A stretch of DNA of 64,000 nucleotides from Burkholderia pseudomultivorans. GTDB lineage: Bacteria > Pseudomonadota > Gammaproteobacteria > Burkholderiales > Burkholderiaceae. The position numbers and the translations under genes are program-made. Shown here in pieces: positions 16,618-25,993 of this stretch. The notes beneath the pieces are model-generated. The model did not search any database, was not told the origin of the DNA, and saw only the letters and a program-made list of their open reading frames with translations. Position 1 is the stretch's first letter; every line of letters begins with the position of its first letter. The stretch spans positions 1,798,001-1,862,000 of the forward strand of contig NZ_CP013377.1 in the NCBI RefSeq assembly GCF_001718415.1. Reading direction: 5' to 3'.

Positions 16618-17259
16618 TCAGGCGACGTAATCCGGTTGCCGCTGCGGCTGGGCGGCCGCGAAGGCCGGCTCGCGCTGCGCGTGTTCGTACACCGCGAGGC
16701 TGCGCGGATACGGGCTCAGGTCGCAATCCATCCGCAGCGCATTCGCGACCTGCGGCACGAGGCACACGTCGGCCAACGTCGGCGCATCGCCGAAACACCA
16801 CGGGCCCGTGTCCGCGCGCGCGAGCAGCCGCTCGACGCCCGCCATCCCTTCGGCGATCCAGCGTCGGTACCACGCGGTCTTCTGCTGCGGCGTGACCTTC
16901 AACTCGGTATCGAGATAGCGCAGCACGCGCAGGTTGTTGACCGGATGGATGTCGCAGGCGATCAGCGTCGCGAGCTCCAGCACGCGGGCGCGCTGCCGCG
17001 GCTCGAGCGGAATCAGCCGCGGTTCCGGATGCAACTGGTCGAGGTAGTCGAGGATCGCGAGCGACTGGCCGAGACGGAAGTCGCCGTCGATCAGCGCGGG
17101 CACCGACGCCGACGGGTTCACGCGTTCGACGTAGCCGGCGTCGCGGTGCTCGCCGGTGCGGATGTTCACCGGCAGCGTGTCGTACGGCAAACCCTTCAGT
17201 GCGAGCGCGATGCGCACCCGATAGGAGGTCGAACTGTTGAAGAAGCTGTGCAGTTTCAC
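16618..17259 (-). CDS. mhbI: Maleylpyruvate isomerase (zeta-class GST)
   Basis: This 213-aa protein is a zeta-class glutathione S-transferase fold isomerase. The N-terminal SSTSYRVRIALALKG holds the catalytic Ser/Ser and Arg that bind glutathione and dicarboxylate, followed by NPSASVPALIDGDFRLGQSLAILDYLDQLHP. Zeta-class members isomerise maleylacetoacetate or maleylpyruvate; the neighbouring gentisate dioxygenase and fumarylpyruvate hydrolase make maleylpyruvate the likely substrate. It starts with GTG behind AAAGG. It is 19 bp upstream of the monooxygenase gene. Confidence 0.92.
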   Translation of the reverse strand: MKLHSFFNSSTSYRVRIALALKGLPYDTLPVNIRTGEHRDAGYVERVNPSASVPALIDGDFRLGQSLAILDYLDQLHPEPRLIPLEPRQRARVLELATLIACDIHPVNNLRVLRYLDTELKVTPQQKTAWYRRWIAEGMAGVERLLARADTGPWCFGDAPTLADVCLVPQVANALRMDCDLSPYPRSLAVYEHAQREPAFAAAQPQRQPDYVA

Positions 17260-17283
17260 GATGGCACCTTTCCGGAACGCGCG

Positions 17284-17982
17284 TCAAACCACGCGCACGG
17301 TCAGTTCGCCGAGCCGCTCGACGCCGACCTGCATCACGTCGCCCGCGACCACCGCGCCGACGCCCTCCGGCGTGCCCGTGAAGATCACGTCGCCCGGTTC
17401 GAGGCGGAAGAACTTCGACAGGTCCGCGACCGTCTCCGCGACCGACCAGATCAGGTGCGACACGTCGCTCTTCTGCCTGGTCGCGCCGTTGACGGTCAGC
17501 CACAGGCCGCCCTGCTCGAAATGGCCGACTTCGCTCGCCGGATGCACCGGGCCGATCGGCGCCGAACGGTCGAACGCCTTGCCGATTTCCCACGGCCGGC
17601 CCATCTCGCGCATCTTCATCTGCAGGTCGCGGCGCGTCATGTCGAGGCCGACCGCATAGCCCCACACGTGATCGAGCGCGCTGTCGAGCGGAATGTCCGC
17701 ACCGCCCTTGCCGATCACCGCGACGAGCTCGGCTTCGTAGTGATAGTTCCGCGTCTGCGACGGGTACGCGAGATCGAGCGTCTCGCCGTACGCGACCGGC
17801 ACGACCGAATCGGCCGGCTTGCAGAAGAAGAACGGCGGCTCGCGATCGGGATCGAAGCCCATCTCGCGCGCATGGGCGGCATAGTTGCGGCCGACGCAGT
17901 AGACGCGGCGCACCGCGAACCGGGCGTCGCTGCCGGCGACGGAAAGGGCGACCGGGGCTTCGGGCGGGAAAACGAAAGTCAT
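17284..17982 (-). CDS. mhbH: Fumarylpyruvate hydrolase (FAH family)
   Basis: This 232-aa enzyme belongs to the fumarylacetoacetate hydrolase superfamily. Characteristic parts are VYCVGRNYAAHAREMGFD, FFFCKPADSV, the metal ligands YHYEAELVAVIGKGG (Glu-x-Glu), GYAVGLDMTRRDLQ, and the C-terminal GDVIFTGTPEGVGAV. In a gentisate cluster it splits fumarylpyruvate into fumarate and pyruvate. The start MTFVFPPEAP is preferred over a start 20 codons upstream because GGAG precedes it and family members begin there. It lies 24 bp before the isomerase gene in the same operon. Confidence 0.92.
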   Translation of the reverse strand: MTFVFPPEAPVALSVAGSDARFAVRRVYCVGRNYAAHAREMGFDPDREPPFFFCKPADSVVPVAYGETLDLAYPSQTRNYHYEAELVAVIGKGGADIPLDSALDHVWGYAVGLDMTRRDLQMKMREMGRPWEIGKAFDRSAPIGPVHPASEVGHFEQGGLWLTVNGATRQKSDVSHLIWSVAETVADLSKFFRLEPGDVIFTGTPEGVGAVVAGDVMQVGVERLGELTVRVV

Positions 17983-18081
17983 GATCGGAACGGCTCCAGC
18001 GTGAACAACGAGTGAGGGGTACGCGCCGCTTGCGCGGCGCATGAAACGAATCGAATCGCCGCGAGGCGGCGGCCGGCGGCG

Positions 18082-19128
18082 TCAGTCGCGCGCTTCGCGC
18101 AGCAGGTTCAGCGCGGACAGCACGGGCCGGTCGGAATAGCTGAACAGCACGCTGTCGGACGACGCCGACAGCCGCACCGGCGCCCACGACGGCGCGACGA
18201 AGATGTCGTGCGGCTCGAACGCGAACGCATCGCCGCCGACATGCGCGGTGCCGCTGCCTTCGACGACGCAGTAGATCGTCGCGTCGGTGCTGCGATACGT
18301 GCGGCCGTCGAAACCGGCCGGCAGGAACTGCATGAAGGTCGCGATGCTCGGCATCGGCCAGCCGCCCGTTGCCGGGTTCACGTAGCGCAGCTTCACGCCG
18401 TCCCACGCGTCGAGTTCGCCGTTCCGGTACAGCGCGTCGAGCGCCTCGCGGCTGCGCGCATATGGATAGCTGAAGATCGGCGAGGTCGGATCGGTCACGC
18501 GATGCCGCACCGGCAGCATGTTGTGGCCGTAGCGCGCGAAGCTGTCGCCTTCCGGCCGGCTGACGGGCTGCACGGCTTCCGGGTAGTTCTCCGCGAAGCC
18601 CGCGTCGAGATGCGCGACGAGCGGGATGTCGAGCCCGTCGAGCCACACGACCGGCTCGCCGCCCGCTTCCACGGACGGATTGCCGTGGTCGTGCCAGGTC
18701 CACGACGGCGTGATGATGAAGTCGCCCGGATGCATCGTCGTGCGCTCGCCGTTCACCGCGGTCCACGCGCCGCGCCCTTCGACGATGAAGCGCAGCGCCG
18801 ACTGCGTATGGCGATGGCTCGGCGCGATCTCGCCCGGCAGGATCAGCTGCAGGCCCGCATACAGGTTCGGCGTCATGCTCGACTTGCCCGGCAACCCGGG
18901 ATTCTCCAGCACCAGCACGCGGCGCACGGCCTCTTCCGCGCTGATCACGTCGCCGGCCTGCATCACCAGGTCGCGCACCTGCGCGTACTTCCAGATCGCG
19001 GCCTGCGCGGCCGGCTGCGGCGTCTTCGGCACGAGGCTGTGCAGCGATTCCCACAGCGGCGTCAGGCGCTGCTCGGCGATCCGTGCGTAGTAGGCGGCGC
19101 GCGACGCATCCGGGTGTCGGGTCGTCAT
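18082..19128 (-). CDS. mhbD: Gentisate 1,2-dioxygenase
   Basis: This 348-aa bicupin enzyme opens the ring of gentisate between C1 and C2 to give maleylpyruvate. The first cupin holds [18 protein letters not shown] with the two iron-binding His (HxH) and [20 protein letters not shown] with the third; the second cupin is the degenerate one ([20 protein letters not shown]). ATG 19128 is preceded by AAGGAG at ideal distance. It is the first gene of the minus-strand operon that continues with hydrolase, isomerase, hydroxylase and transporter, divergent from the LysR gene. Confidence 0.95.
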   Translation of the reverse strand: MTTRHPDASRAAYYARIAEQRLTPLWESLHSLVPKTPQPAAQAAIWKYAQVRDLVMQAGDVISAEEAVRRVLVLENPGLPGKSSMTPNLYAGLQLILPGEIAPSHRHTQSALRFIVEGRGAWTAVNGERTTMHPGDFIITPSWTWHDHGNPSVEAGGEPVVWLDGLDIPLVAHLDAGFAENYPEAVQPVSRPEGDSFARYGHNMLPVRHRVTDPTSPIFSYPYARSREALDALYRNGELDAWDGVKLRYVNPATGGWPMPSIATFMQFLPAGFDGRTYRSTDATIYCVVEGSGTAHVGGDAFAFEPHDIFVAPSWAPVRLSASSDSVLFSYSDRPVLSALNLLREARD

Positions 19129-19250
19129 GGTGTCTCCTTGATGTCGGCCGATCGGCATCGGCGCTGTGTCGGGGCGGGACCGCGTGCTTCAGTCCGTCAG
19201 CACATTTATATTCGACGCAGCCATACCCGGTAAAATGGTCAAATCATCTA

Positions 19251-19268
19251 ATCCATATTGTTTTGGAT
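19251..19268. promoter_or_regulatory. LysR-type operator candidate (ATCCA-N8-TGGAT)
   Basis: An AT-rich interrupted palindrome lies in the 164-bp intergenic region between the gentisate dioxygenase and the LysR gene, 25 bp ahead of the regulator start. This is the usual place for autoregulation and divergent activation by a LysR protein. The dyad arms are 5 bp with an 8-bp spacer. Confidence 0.5.
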
Positions 19269-19292
19269 ATACCTTCCGATACGAGGTGTGCG

Positions 19293-20246
19293 ATGGACTG
19301 GACTTACCGGCTGCGGCTGCGGCATCTGCAGGTGCTGCTGAGCGTGGCCAGCACCGGCAATCTGAGCCAGTCGGCGGCGGCGCTCGCGACCACCCAGCCG
19401 GCGCTGTCGAAATGGCTGAAGGAGCTGGAGGAGGATGTCGGGCTGCCGCTGTTCGAACGGCATGCGCGCGGGCTGCGGCCGACGCCGTACGGCGAGGCGC
19501 TGATCGAGCACGCGCGGCGGGTCGAGGCGCAGCTCGACATCGCGCGCGACGACATGGCCGCGCTGCGCGAAGGCGGCAGCGGCCTCGTGACGATCGGCAC
19601 GTCGGGCGTCGCCGCGGCCGACACGGTGCCGCTCGCGGTGTCGCAGTTGCTGAAACGGATGCCGCGCGCCCAGGTGCGGCTCACCGAAAGCACGATGGTC
19701 CAGCTGATGCCGCAACTGGCGCGCGGCGAACTGGACATCGTGGTCGGGCGCTCCGGTTCCGCGTCCGTCGATCCGCTGCTGCAGGTCGAGGCGCTGTATG
19801 TCGATCCGGTCGTGTTCGTCGCACGGCGCGATCATCCGCTTGCCGAAGCCGCGTCGGTCGGCTGGGACGACGTGTTCGCCTACCCGTGGATCGTCTGGCC
19901 GGCCGGCACGCCCGTGCACAACGCGCTGGAGGCCGCGCTGACGGCGGCCGGCCGCACGCAGCCGCCGCACTGCGTCGAATCGAACTCGTCGATCCTCAAC
20001 ATCACGCTGCTGAACAATACGTCGTTGCTCGGCGTCGCGTCGCAGCGCGCCGCGACCCGCTTCGCGCAGATGAACGCGCTGCGCATCCTGCCGATGCAGC
20101 TCGAAGGCCAGGGCGCGGTGTCGATGTACTGGCATCCGGACAGCGAGAATCGCGCGGCGGTGGCGGCCGCAATCGAATGCCTGCGTGCGTGTGCGACGCC
20201 GCAGGCCGGTGATACGGCGACAACGGCGAACGCCAGGGCAGATTGA
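19293..20246 (+). CDS. LysR-type regulator of the gentisate operon
   Basis: This 317-aa protein has an N-terminal LysR winged helix (LRHLQVLLSVASTGNLSQSAAALATTQPALSKWLKELEEDVGLPLFER, about residues 8-55) and a periplasmic-binding-like effector domain beginning near residue 95 (VTIGTSGVAAADTVPLAV). The placement, divergent from the five-gene gentisate operon, suggests it activates that operon with 3-hydroxybenzoate, gentisate or a similar aromatic as ligand, matching the mhbR position in Klebsiella-type clusters. ATG 19293 has GAGG upstream. Confidence 0.93.
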   Translation: MDWTYRLRLRHLQVLLSVASTGNLSQSAAALATTQPALSKWLKELEEDVGLPLFERHARGLRPTPYGEALIEHARRVEAQLDIARDDMAALREGGSGLVTIGTSGVAAADTVPLAVSQLLKRMPRAQVRLTESTMVQLMPQLARGELDIVVGRSGSASVDPLLQVEALYVDPVVFVARRDHPLAEAASVGWDDVFAYPWIVWPAGTPVHNALEAALTAAGRTQPPHCVESNSSILNITLLNNTSLLGVASQRAATRFAQMNALRILPMQLEGQGAVSMYWHPDSENRAAVAAAIECLRACATPQAGDTATTANARAD

Positions 20247-20250
20247 ATCG

Positions 20251-20274
20251 GCGGCCCGGCACGAACCGGGCCGC
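20251..20274 (+). terminator. Hairpin terminator after LysR gene
   Basis: GCGGCCCGG and CCGGGCCGC form a perfect 9-bp stem with loop CACGAA, five bases after the LysR stop. The following TTCGTC is only weakly T-rich. It separates the LysR gene from the convergent hydroxyproline genes. Confidence 0.6.
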
Positions 20275-20367
20275 TTCGTCGTCAGACGCCGCGGGTCAAG
20301 CCCGGGGCGCGTTCATAAGCAGGGCCGCACCGGGATTTGAGCCGGCAAGCGGAACGCACGCCAGCCG

Positions 20368-21636
20368 TCACGCGCCGTCGCAGCGCGCCTCGCATTCGAG
20401 CGTCAGCGTGCCGATTCGCGCCGGCACGAGCGGCGTGCGCGGCACCGGCGGCGTCCAGCCGAACAGCGCCTGCGCGGCCGCCCCGCATACCCTGCCCTGG
20501 CATGCGCCCATCCCGCAACGCGATTGCAGCTTCGCGGCGCTCCAGCCGGGCGCACCCGCGACCGCGTCGAAGCGCACGTCCTCGCATCGGCACAGCAGCG
20601 TATCGGGCCGCGCGAGCCGGCGAATCGGCTCGCGGATCGCGAAGCGTTCGCGCACCGTGTCGGCAAACGCCTGCCAGTGCGCGCGCCGCGCGACGAGCGC
20701 GGCCAGCGGCGCGGTCTGCCCGGTCGCCGCATGGCCGGCGATCTCGCCCTCGATCATCGCCAGCTCGCTGCCGCCGACGCCGGTGCACTCGCCCGCCGCA
20801 AAATGCCCGTCGCGGCTCGTGCGCTGGTGCGCATCGACCGCTACCGCGCCGTCCTCGATCCGGCAGCCGAGATGGCTCGGCAGCACCGTGTTCGGCACGA
20901 GGCCGAAACCGCAGGCGAGCCGGTCGCATGCGACGTCGAACTCGCGCCCGCCCTGCCGGATCCGCACGCCTTCGAGCCGTTTGTCGCCGAATGCCGCGAC
21001 CACATGCGCGTCCGGTCGATAAGCCGCCGTGACGAGCTTCGCCGCCTGCGCGAGCTTCGACGGCCAGCGCCACAGCCCCGCGCCGAAGCGCGCGACGTCG
21101 CCCCACGCCGCCTGTTCGAGCACGTGCGACACGCGCGCGCCGGCCTGGCGGGCAGTCGCCGCACTCGCCAGCAACAACGGCCCGCTGCCCGCGATCACCG
21201 TGCGCTGCCCGCGCACGTCGAGGCCGTACTTGATCAGCGCCTGCAAGCCGCCCGCGCCGGTGACGCCCGGCAGCGTCCAGCCGGGAAACGGCAACAGCAG
21301 CTCGCGCGCACCGCAGCACAGGATCAGCGTCCGGTAGTCGAGCAGCAGCCCGCGCTCGTCGTCTTCGAGCAGCAGCGTGCCCGGTTGCGTTTCGGCGACG
21401 ATGCGCGTCGCCGCGAGATGCGTGACGTTCGGCTGCCGCAGCACCGCGAGGCGCTCGGCCGCAGCCGGCACCGGCGACACGGCCGCCGGCTGTCGCCAGA
21501 TCTGGCCGCCCGCGCGCGGATTGTCGTCGACGATCGCGATCGTCGCGCCGCTTTGCGCGGCCGCGCGCGCGGCCGACAGCCCGGCCGGCCCCGCGCCGAC
21601 GATCGCGACGTCGACGCTCAGTCGTTGCTGTGTCAT
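20368..21636 (-). CDS. D-hydroxyproline dehydrogenase, FAD/NAD(P)-type subunit
   Basis: This 422-aa flavoprotein has an N-terminal dinucleotide site DVAIVGAGPAGLSAARAAAQSG, a second one (VIAGSGPLLLASAATA, about residues 152-167), and a C-terminal BFD-like cysteine cluster (LLCRCEDVRFD, then SRCGMGACQGRVCG) that should bind a [2Fe-2S] centre. This is the large subunit of HcnABC/opine-oxidase-type heteromeric dehydrogenases. Beside 4-hydroxyproline epimerase it corresponds to a subunit of multi-subunit D-hydroxyproline dehydrogenase, oxidising cis-4-hydroxy-D-proline to pyrroline-4-hydroxy-2-carboxylate. Its ATG overlaps the stop of the preceding gene (ATGA). Confidence 0.88.
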   Translation of the reverse strand: MTQQRLSVDVAIVGAGPAGLSAARAAAQSGATIAIVDDNPRAGGQIWRQPAAVSPVPAAAERLAVLRQPNVTHLAATRIVAETQPGTLLLEDDERGLLLDYRTLILCCGARELLLPFPGWTLPGVTGAGGLQALIKYGLDVRGQRTVIAGSGPLLLASAATARQAGARVSHVLEQAAWGDVARFGAGLWRWPSKLAQAAKLVTAAYRPDAHVVAAFGDKRLEGVRIRQGGREFDVACDRLACGFGLVPNTVLPSHLGCRIEDGAVAVDAHQRTSRDGHFAAGECTGVGGSELAMIEGEIAGHAATGQTAPLAALVARRAHWQAFADTVRERFAIREPIRRLARPDTLLCRCEDVRFDAVAGAPGWSAAKLQSRCGMGACQGRVCGAAAQALFGWTPPVPRTPLVPARIGTLTLECEARCDGA

Positions 21637-21866
21637 CGCGTGCGCTCCACCTGCATGCCGTCGCGGCACAGCGTCTGGCACGCGAGCCGGCGGCGGCCGT
21701 CGATCGTCATCCGGCATTCCTGGCAGATGCCCATCCCGCAAAAAGGCGCGCGCCGCGCGCCCGTGCACGACACGCGCGTCGTGTCGTCGCCGCTCGCCGC
21801 GACGGCGGCCGCGACGGTCGCACCGTCGGCCACCGTCAGCGCGCGGCCGTCCAGGTGAATGATCAT
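21633..21866 (-). CDS. D-hydroxyproline dehydrogenase, (2Fe-2S) small subunit
   Basis: This 77-aa protein is the ferredoxin-like subunit of the heteromeric dehydrogenase. The cysteines in VSCTGARRAPFCGMGICQECRM and LACQTLC form the plant-type [2Fe-2S] motif seen in HcnA-like proteins. It is joined to both neighbours by ATGA overlaps, which argues for equimolar, coupled translation. Confidence 0.9.
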   Translation of the reverse strand: MIIHLDGRALTVADGATVAAAVAASGDDTTRVSCTGARRAPFCGMGICQECRMTIDGRRRLACQTLCRDGMQVERTR

Positions 21867-22990
21867 GAAAGCGCTCCGGCTACAGGGGACGTCATCAGGA
21901 AACGTCCCGGCAAATACGGTTCGATGTCGATGGGCGGCCGTTCGCCGGCCATCAGCGCGGCGACGAGCCGCGCGCTGCCCGGCGCGGTCGTCACGCCGAG
22001 CCCTTCGTGCCCGACCGCGAGCCACACGCCCGGCCGCGCCGGGTGCTCGCCGAGCAGCGGCAGGCCGTCGGGGCTCGCCGAACGGAATCCCGTCCATGCG
22101 CGGATGCCGTTCAGCTCGGCCAGATCCGGCAGATAGCCGACCGCGCGGCGCAGCATGCGCGCGAGCACGGGCGGCTCGATGCGCGCATCCTCGGTGTCGA
22201 ACTGGCGCGACGAGCCGATCAGCAGCTGGCCGGTCGGCCGCGGCTGCACGTTGAACGCGACCGACGTGCCGTCGCTCGCATGCGCGCTCGCCGCATAGCC
22301 GAGTTCGACGAGCTGGTGCGCGACGCGCCCCGGATAGCGGTCGGTGATCACCAGGTGGCCCTTTTTCGGGCGCAGCGGCAGTTCGGGCAGCAGCGTGCGC
22401 GCGGCGACGCCGTTCGCGACGACCACGCGCTGCGCGCGCAGCACGTCGCCGCTCGCGAGCGTGACGCTCGCGCCGTCGACGTCGACGGCCCGCTCGCGCC
22501 GCAGCGTGATGCCCGGCACGCGCTGCAGCAGCCAGTTCGCCGTCACCGGCGCATACAGGATGCCGTCGCCGGGAATCTTCAGCGCGCCGCCGAGGCCCGG
22601 ACGCAGCATCGGCTCCAGCCGCGCGAGCGTCGCCGCGTCGATCAGCTCGCCGGCCACGCCGTGCGCGGCCAGCGTCGCCTGCTTCGCGCGCGCCAGGTCC
22701 ATCTCGTGCGCGTCGGCCGCGAGCCACAGCGTGCCGCAGTTGCGATACGCGCACCCTTCCGGCATCGCGCCGCTCAACGCGCGCCACAGTTCGATCGAGT
22801 AATGGCTCAGAGCGAGTTCGGCCGCGTTGTCGTCCATCGCGACGAGGTGGCCCATGCCCGCGCCGGTCGCGCCGCCACTCGCATCGTCGACGACGATCAC
22901 GCGCAGCCCGCGCTGCGCGAATTCGTGCGCGCAGGCCGCGCCGACGATGCCGGCGCCGATCACGACGACATCGGTCCCCGCTGCGCTCAC
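21863..22990 (-). CDS. D-hydroxyproline dehydrogenase, DAO-type FAD subunit
   Basis: This 375-aa flavoprotein belongs to the D-amino-acid oxidase family. The N-terminal [42 protein letters not shown] is the FAD-binding fold, and the C-terminal [48 protein letters not shown] is the family closing motif. It should hold the amine-oxidising site. It starts with GTG overlapping the TGA of the epimerase gene (GTGA), and its own stop overlaps the ferredoxin-like subunit. Glycine or other D-amino acid oxidation is an alternative, but the epimerase context favours D-hydroxyproline. Confidence 0.9.
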   Translation of the reverse strand: MSAAGTDVVVIGAGIVGAACAHEFAQRGLRVIVVDDASGGATGAGMGHLVAMDDNAAELALSHYSIELWRALSGAMPEGCAYRNCGTLWLAADAHEMDLARAKQATLAAHGVAGELIDAATLARLEPMLRPGLGGALKIPGDGILYAPVTANWLLQRVPGITLRRERAVDVDGASVTLASGDVLRAQRVVVANGVAARTLLPELPLRPKKGHLVITDRYPGRVAHQLVELGYAASAHASDGTSVAFNVQPRPTGQLLIGSSRQFDTEDARIEPPVLARMLRRAVGYLPDLAELNGIRAWTGFRSASPDGLPLLGEHPARPGVWLAVGHEGLGVTTAPGSARLVAALMAGERPPIDIEPYLPGRFLMTSPVAGALS

Positions 22991-23922
22991 GACGCGATGC
23001 CCCAGCCGAACGGATCGTCGTCCTCGATCAGCAGCGTCGCTTCCGCGCTCAGGTGCGCGCTGCCGCGAATCGTCGGCACGATGCCGCCGTCGGTTTGCGC
23101 ATAGCTCGCCTGGAATACGCTGCCGATCACGCTCGCCTGCCGCCACACGACGCCCGGCGCGAGCTTGCCGTCGGCCGCGAGGCAGGCGAGCTTCGCGCTG
23201 GTGCCGGTGCCGCAGGGCGAACGGTCGTACGCGAGGCCCGGGCACAGCACGAAGCTGCGGCTGTCGTGCTCGGGATCGTCGGCAAACAGCTCGATGTGGT
23301 CGATCTCGCCGCCGTTCGCGCCCGTGATGCCCGCGCGTTCGAGCCCTTCGCGCACCGCGGACGCATACGCGGTCAGCGCCGCGACGTTGTCGCCGGCGAC
23401 GCGCTGGCCGTGATCGCTGATCAGGAAGAACCAGTTGCCGCCCCAGGCGATGTCGCCGGTGACGGGGCCGTAGCCCGGCACGTCGACGGCGACGCCCTTT
23501 GCATGGCGATACGCGGGCACGTTGCGCACGCTGACCGACAGGTCGTCGTGCAGCGTCGCCTCGACGGTGCCGACCGGCGTCTCGATCCGGTGAACGCCGG
23601 GCGCGATGCGGCCCATGTGATGCAGCGTGCGCACCACGCCGATCGTGCCGTGCCCGCACATCCCGAGATAGCCGCTGTTGTTGAAGAAGATCACGCCGGC
23701 CGCCGCGTCGGCCGACACCGGCTCGCACAGCAGCGCGCCGACGAGCACGTCGCTGCCGCGCGGTTCGAGAATGCAGGCGGTGCGATAGCGATCGTGCTCG
23801 CGCGCGAGCCGGTCGCGCCGCTCGGCCATCGTGCCGCTGCCGAGCGACGGAAAGCCGGACACGACGAGCCGCGTGGGTTCGCCGCCCGTGTGCGAATCGA
23901 TGATCTGGATGCGCTTCATCAT
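22987..23922 (-). CDS. lhpA: 4-hydroxyproline 2-epimerase
   Basis: This 311-aa protein belongs to the proline racemase family. Both catalytic cysteines are present: Cys89 in [12 protein letters not shown] and Cys237 in [12 protein letters not shown]. The Cys/Cys pair marks racemase/epimerase activity and excludes the dehydratase-type Cys/Thr enzymes. It converts trans-4-hydroxy-L-proline into cis-4-hydroxy-D-proline, the substrate of the dehydrogenase encoded by the next three genes. The start may be the first or second of two adjacent ATG codons. It is the first gene of the minus-strand arm. Confidence 0.93.
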   Translation of the reverse strand: MMKRIQIIDSHTGGEPTRLVVSGFPSLGSGTMAERRDRLAREHDRYRTACILEPRGSDVLVGALLCEPVSADAAAGVIFFNNSGYLGMCGHGTIGVVRTLHHMGRIAPGVHRIETPVGTVEATLHDDLSVSVRNVPAYRHAKGVAVDVPGYGPVTGDIAWGGNWFFLISDHGQRVAGDNVAALTAYASAVREGLERAGITGANGGEIDHIELFADDPEHDSRSFVLCPGLAYDRSPCGTGTSAKLACLAADGKLAPGVVWRQASVIGSVFQASYAQTDGGIVPTIRGSAHLSAEATLLIEDDDPFGWGIAS

Positions 23923-24302
23923 GCGTCGTCCGAAAGTGGGGAAAGGAGCACAGCTTCCTCCGTCGCGCGTCCGGCCGCTTGTGGGTTTTCGATAAGGACG
24001 ACGACGAAATCGGCATAGCGCGCTGCGGTCTTGTCCGAGCCGCGATGGCTATGCCGATTTCGTCATTCTGCTCCGGGAAATGACTCAAGCGCGATGAGGG
24101 TTTGCGCGGCGATACTGAGTTCCGTTCCCCTGACGACGGCGCGCCGGCTTCCCCCCGCGCAATCGTCTCCGGTCCGGCATGGCCCACGGGCCCGCCCCGG
24201 TCGTTCGAACCGGGCAACGCCGGCCGGCAGGCGTGCGCCGCTGCTCCGTCGGGGCGCGGCGCGCACGACGCCTGTGCCGACATTCCCATAGGAGACACGC
24301 CC
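23923..24302. promoter_or_regulatory. Divergent control region with 17-bp inverted repeat
   Basis: This 380-bp region separates the two arms of the hydroxyproline cluster. GACGAAATCGGCATAGC (24003-24019) is repeated exactly in inverted orientation at 24048-24064 with 28 bp between, an extended dyad that could hold two regulator dimers or form a stem-loop in RNA. The left arm lies about 80 bp upstream of the epimerase start and the right arm about 240 bp upstream of the permease start. No dedicated regulator gene is nearby, so the binding protein must be encoded elsewhere. No coding sequence is evident. Confidence 0.65.
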
Positions 24303-25928
24303 ATGCCAGGCCAAGGCAACGCTCAATCGACCGCCCCGCTTTCCCGTTCCGCGCACCCCGACGCGGGTCACGGCAAATTCAAGAAACAGCTGTCACTGAC
24401 CGACCTGACGTTCATCGGTCTCGGCGCCATCTTCGGTTCGGGGTGGCTGTTCGCCGCCAGTCACGTGTCGACGATCGCCGGCCCGGCCGGCATCTTCTCG
24501 TGGCTGCTCGGCGGTTTCGCGGTGCTGCTGCTCGGCATCGTCTACTGCGAGCTGGGCGCCGCGCTGCCGCGCGCGGGCGGCGTGGTCCGCTACCCGGTGT
24601 TCTCGCACGGCCCGCTGCTCGGCTACCTGATGGGCTTCATCACGCTGATCGCGTTCTCGAGCCTGATCGCGATCGAAGTGGTCGCGGCGCGCCAGTATGC
24701 GGCCGCGTGGTTTCCGGGCCTGACGATCGAAGGTTCGAGCGACCCGACCACGCTCGGCTGGATCGTGCAGGCCGCGCTGCTCTGTTTCTTCTTCTACCTG
24801 AACTATTCGAGCGTGAAGACGTTCGCGAAGGCGAACAACATCATCAGCGTCTTCAAGTTCGTCGTGCCGCTGTCGGTGATCGCGGTGCTGTTCACGTTCT
24901 TCAAGCCCGCGAACCTGACGATCCAGGGCTTCGCGCCGTTCGGCATCTCCGGCATCGAAATGGCGGTGGCCGGAGGCGGCGTCATCTTCGCGTATCTCGG
25001 CCTCACGCCGATCGTCTCGGTTGCGAGCGAGGTGCGCAACCCGCAGCGCACGATCCCGATCGCGCTGATCCTGTCGATCCTGCTGTCGACGCTGATCTAC
25101 GTGCTGCTGCAGCTCGCGTTCATCGGCAGCGTGCCGACCGAGCTGATCGCGGCCGGCTGGCACGACGTCAGCAAGGCGTTCTCACTGCCGTACCGCGACA
25201 TCGCGCTGGCGCTCGGCGTCGGCTGGCTCGCATACATGGTCGTCGCGGACGCGATCATCTCGCCGAGCGGCTGCGGCAACATCTACATGAACGCGACGCC
25301 GCGCGTCGTCTACGGCTGGGCCAAGACCGGCACCTTCTTCAAGGTGTTCACGCGCGTCGACGAAGCGTCGGGCATCCCGCGCGCGGGCCTGTGGCTCACC
25401 TTCGGCCTGTCGATCTTCTGGACGCTGCCGTTCCCGTCGTGGGAAGCGCTGATCAACATCGTGTCGGCCGCGCTGGTGCTCAGCTACGCGGTCGCGCCCG
25501 TGTCGGTCGCCGCGCTGCGCCGCAACGCGCCCGACCTGCCGCGGCCGTTCCGCGCGAGCGCGTTCGCGATCACCGGCCCCGCGTCGTTCGTGATCGCCGC
25601 GCTGATCGTCTACTGGTCGGGCTGGCACACGGTGTCCTGGCTGCTCGGCCTGCAGATCGCGATGTACGCGATCTATCTCGCGTGCCGCCGCTGGGTGCCG
25701 ACCGCGCACCTGAGCCTGCGCGAACAGGTCCGCTCGTCCGCGTGGCTCGTCGCGTTCTACGCGGCGATGATCGTGCTGTCGTATTTCGGCGGCTTCGGCG
25801 GCACCGGCCAGCTCGCGCATCCGTACGACACGGTCGTGGTCGCCGCCGTCGCACTCGTCATCTACTACTGGGGCGCGAATACCGGCGTGTGCACGGAGAA
25901 GCTCCAGCTCGACGACGACGAAAACTGA
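24303..25928 (+). CDS. APC superfamily amino-acid permease
   Basis: This 541-aa inner-membrane protein starts at an ATG with GGAG 9 bp upstream. After a polar 35-residue N-terminus, twelve or more hydrophobic segments follow, beginning with [42 protein letters not shown], the APC consensus first helix with its unwound substrate-binding loop. [24 protein letters not shown] is the family helix-6/7 signature. The cluster context makes hydroxyproline or proline the probable substrate. It leads the plus-strand arm. Confidence 0.92.
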   Translation: MPGQGNAQSTAPLSRSAHPDAGHGKFKKQLSLTDLTFIGLGAIFGSGWLFAASHVSTIAGPAGIFSWLLGGFAVLLLGIVYCELGAALPRAGGVVRYPVFSHGPLLGYLMGFITLIAFSSLIAIEVVAARQYAAAWFPGLTIEGSSDPTTLGWIVQAALLCFFFYLNYSSVKTFAKANNIISVFKFVVPLSVIAVLFTFFKPANLTIQGFAPFGISGIEMAVAGGGVIFAYLGLTPIVSVASEVRNPQRTIPIALILSILLSTLIYVLLQLAFIGSVPTELIAAGWHDVSKAFSLPYRDIALALGVGWLAYMVVADAIISPSGCGNIYMNATPRVVYGWAKTGTFFKVFTRVDEASGIPRAGLWLTFGLSIFWTLPFPSWEALINIVSAALVLSYAVAPVSVAALRRNAPDLPRPFRASAFAITGPASFVIAALIVYWSGWHTVSWLLGLQIAMYAIYLACRRWVPTAHLSLREQVRSSAWLVAFYAAMIVLSYFGGFGGTGQLAHPYDTVVVAAVALVIYYWGANTGVCTEKLQLDDDEN

Positions 25929-25950
25929 CGCCCGTTCCTTTGCACCATTC

Positions 25951-25982
25951 GGCCGGGCACGCCATGCCCGGCCTGCTTTTTT
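25951..25982 (+). terminator. Intra-operon intrinsic terminator/attenuator
   Basis: GGCCGGGCA and TGCCCGGCC form a perfect 9-bp stem with loop CGCCA, followed by TGC and six T. It sits between the permease and dehydrogenase genes and ends a few bases before the ribosome-binding site of the next gene. It should lower expression of the downstream enzymes relative to the permease, or end the transcript. Confidence 0.85.
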
Positions 25983-25993
25983 CGAGGAAAACC

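Noticed and set aside
13617..16895. About 1090-codon plus-strand frame across several gentisate genes
   Set aside because: It crosses three real genes and their boundaries and has shadow composition.
22987..23922. Trans-3-hydroxyproline dehydratase instead of epimerase
   Set aside because: Both catalytic Cys are present, whereas the dehydratase has Thr in the second position.
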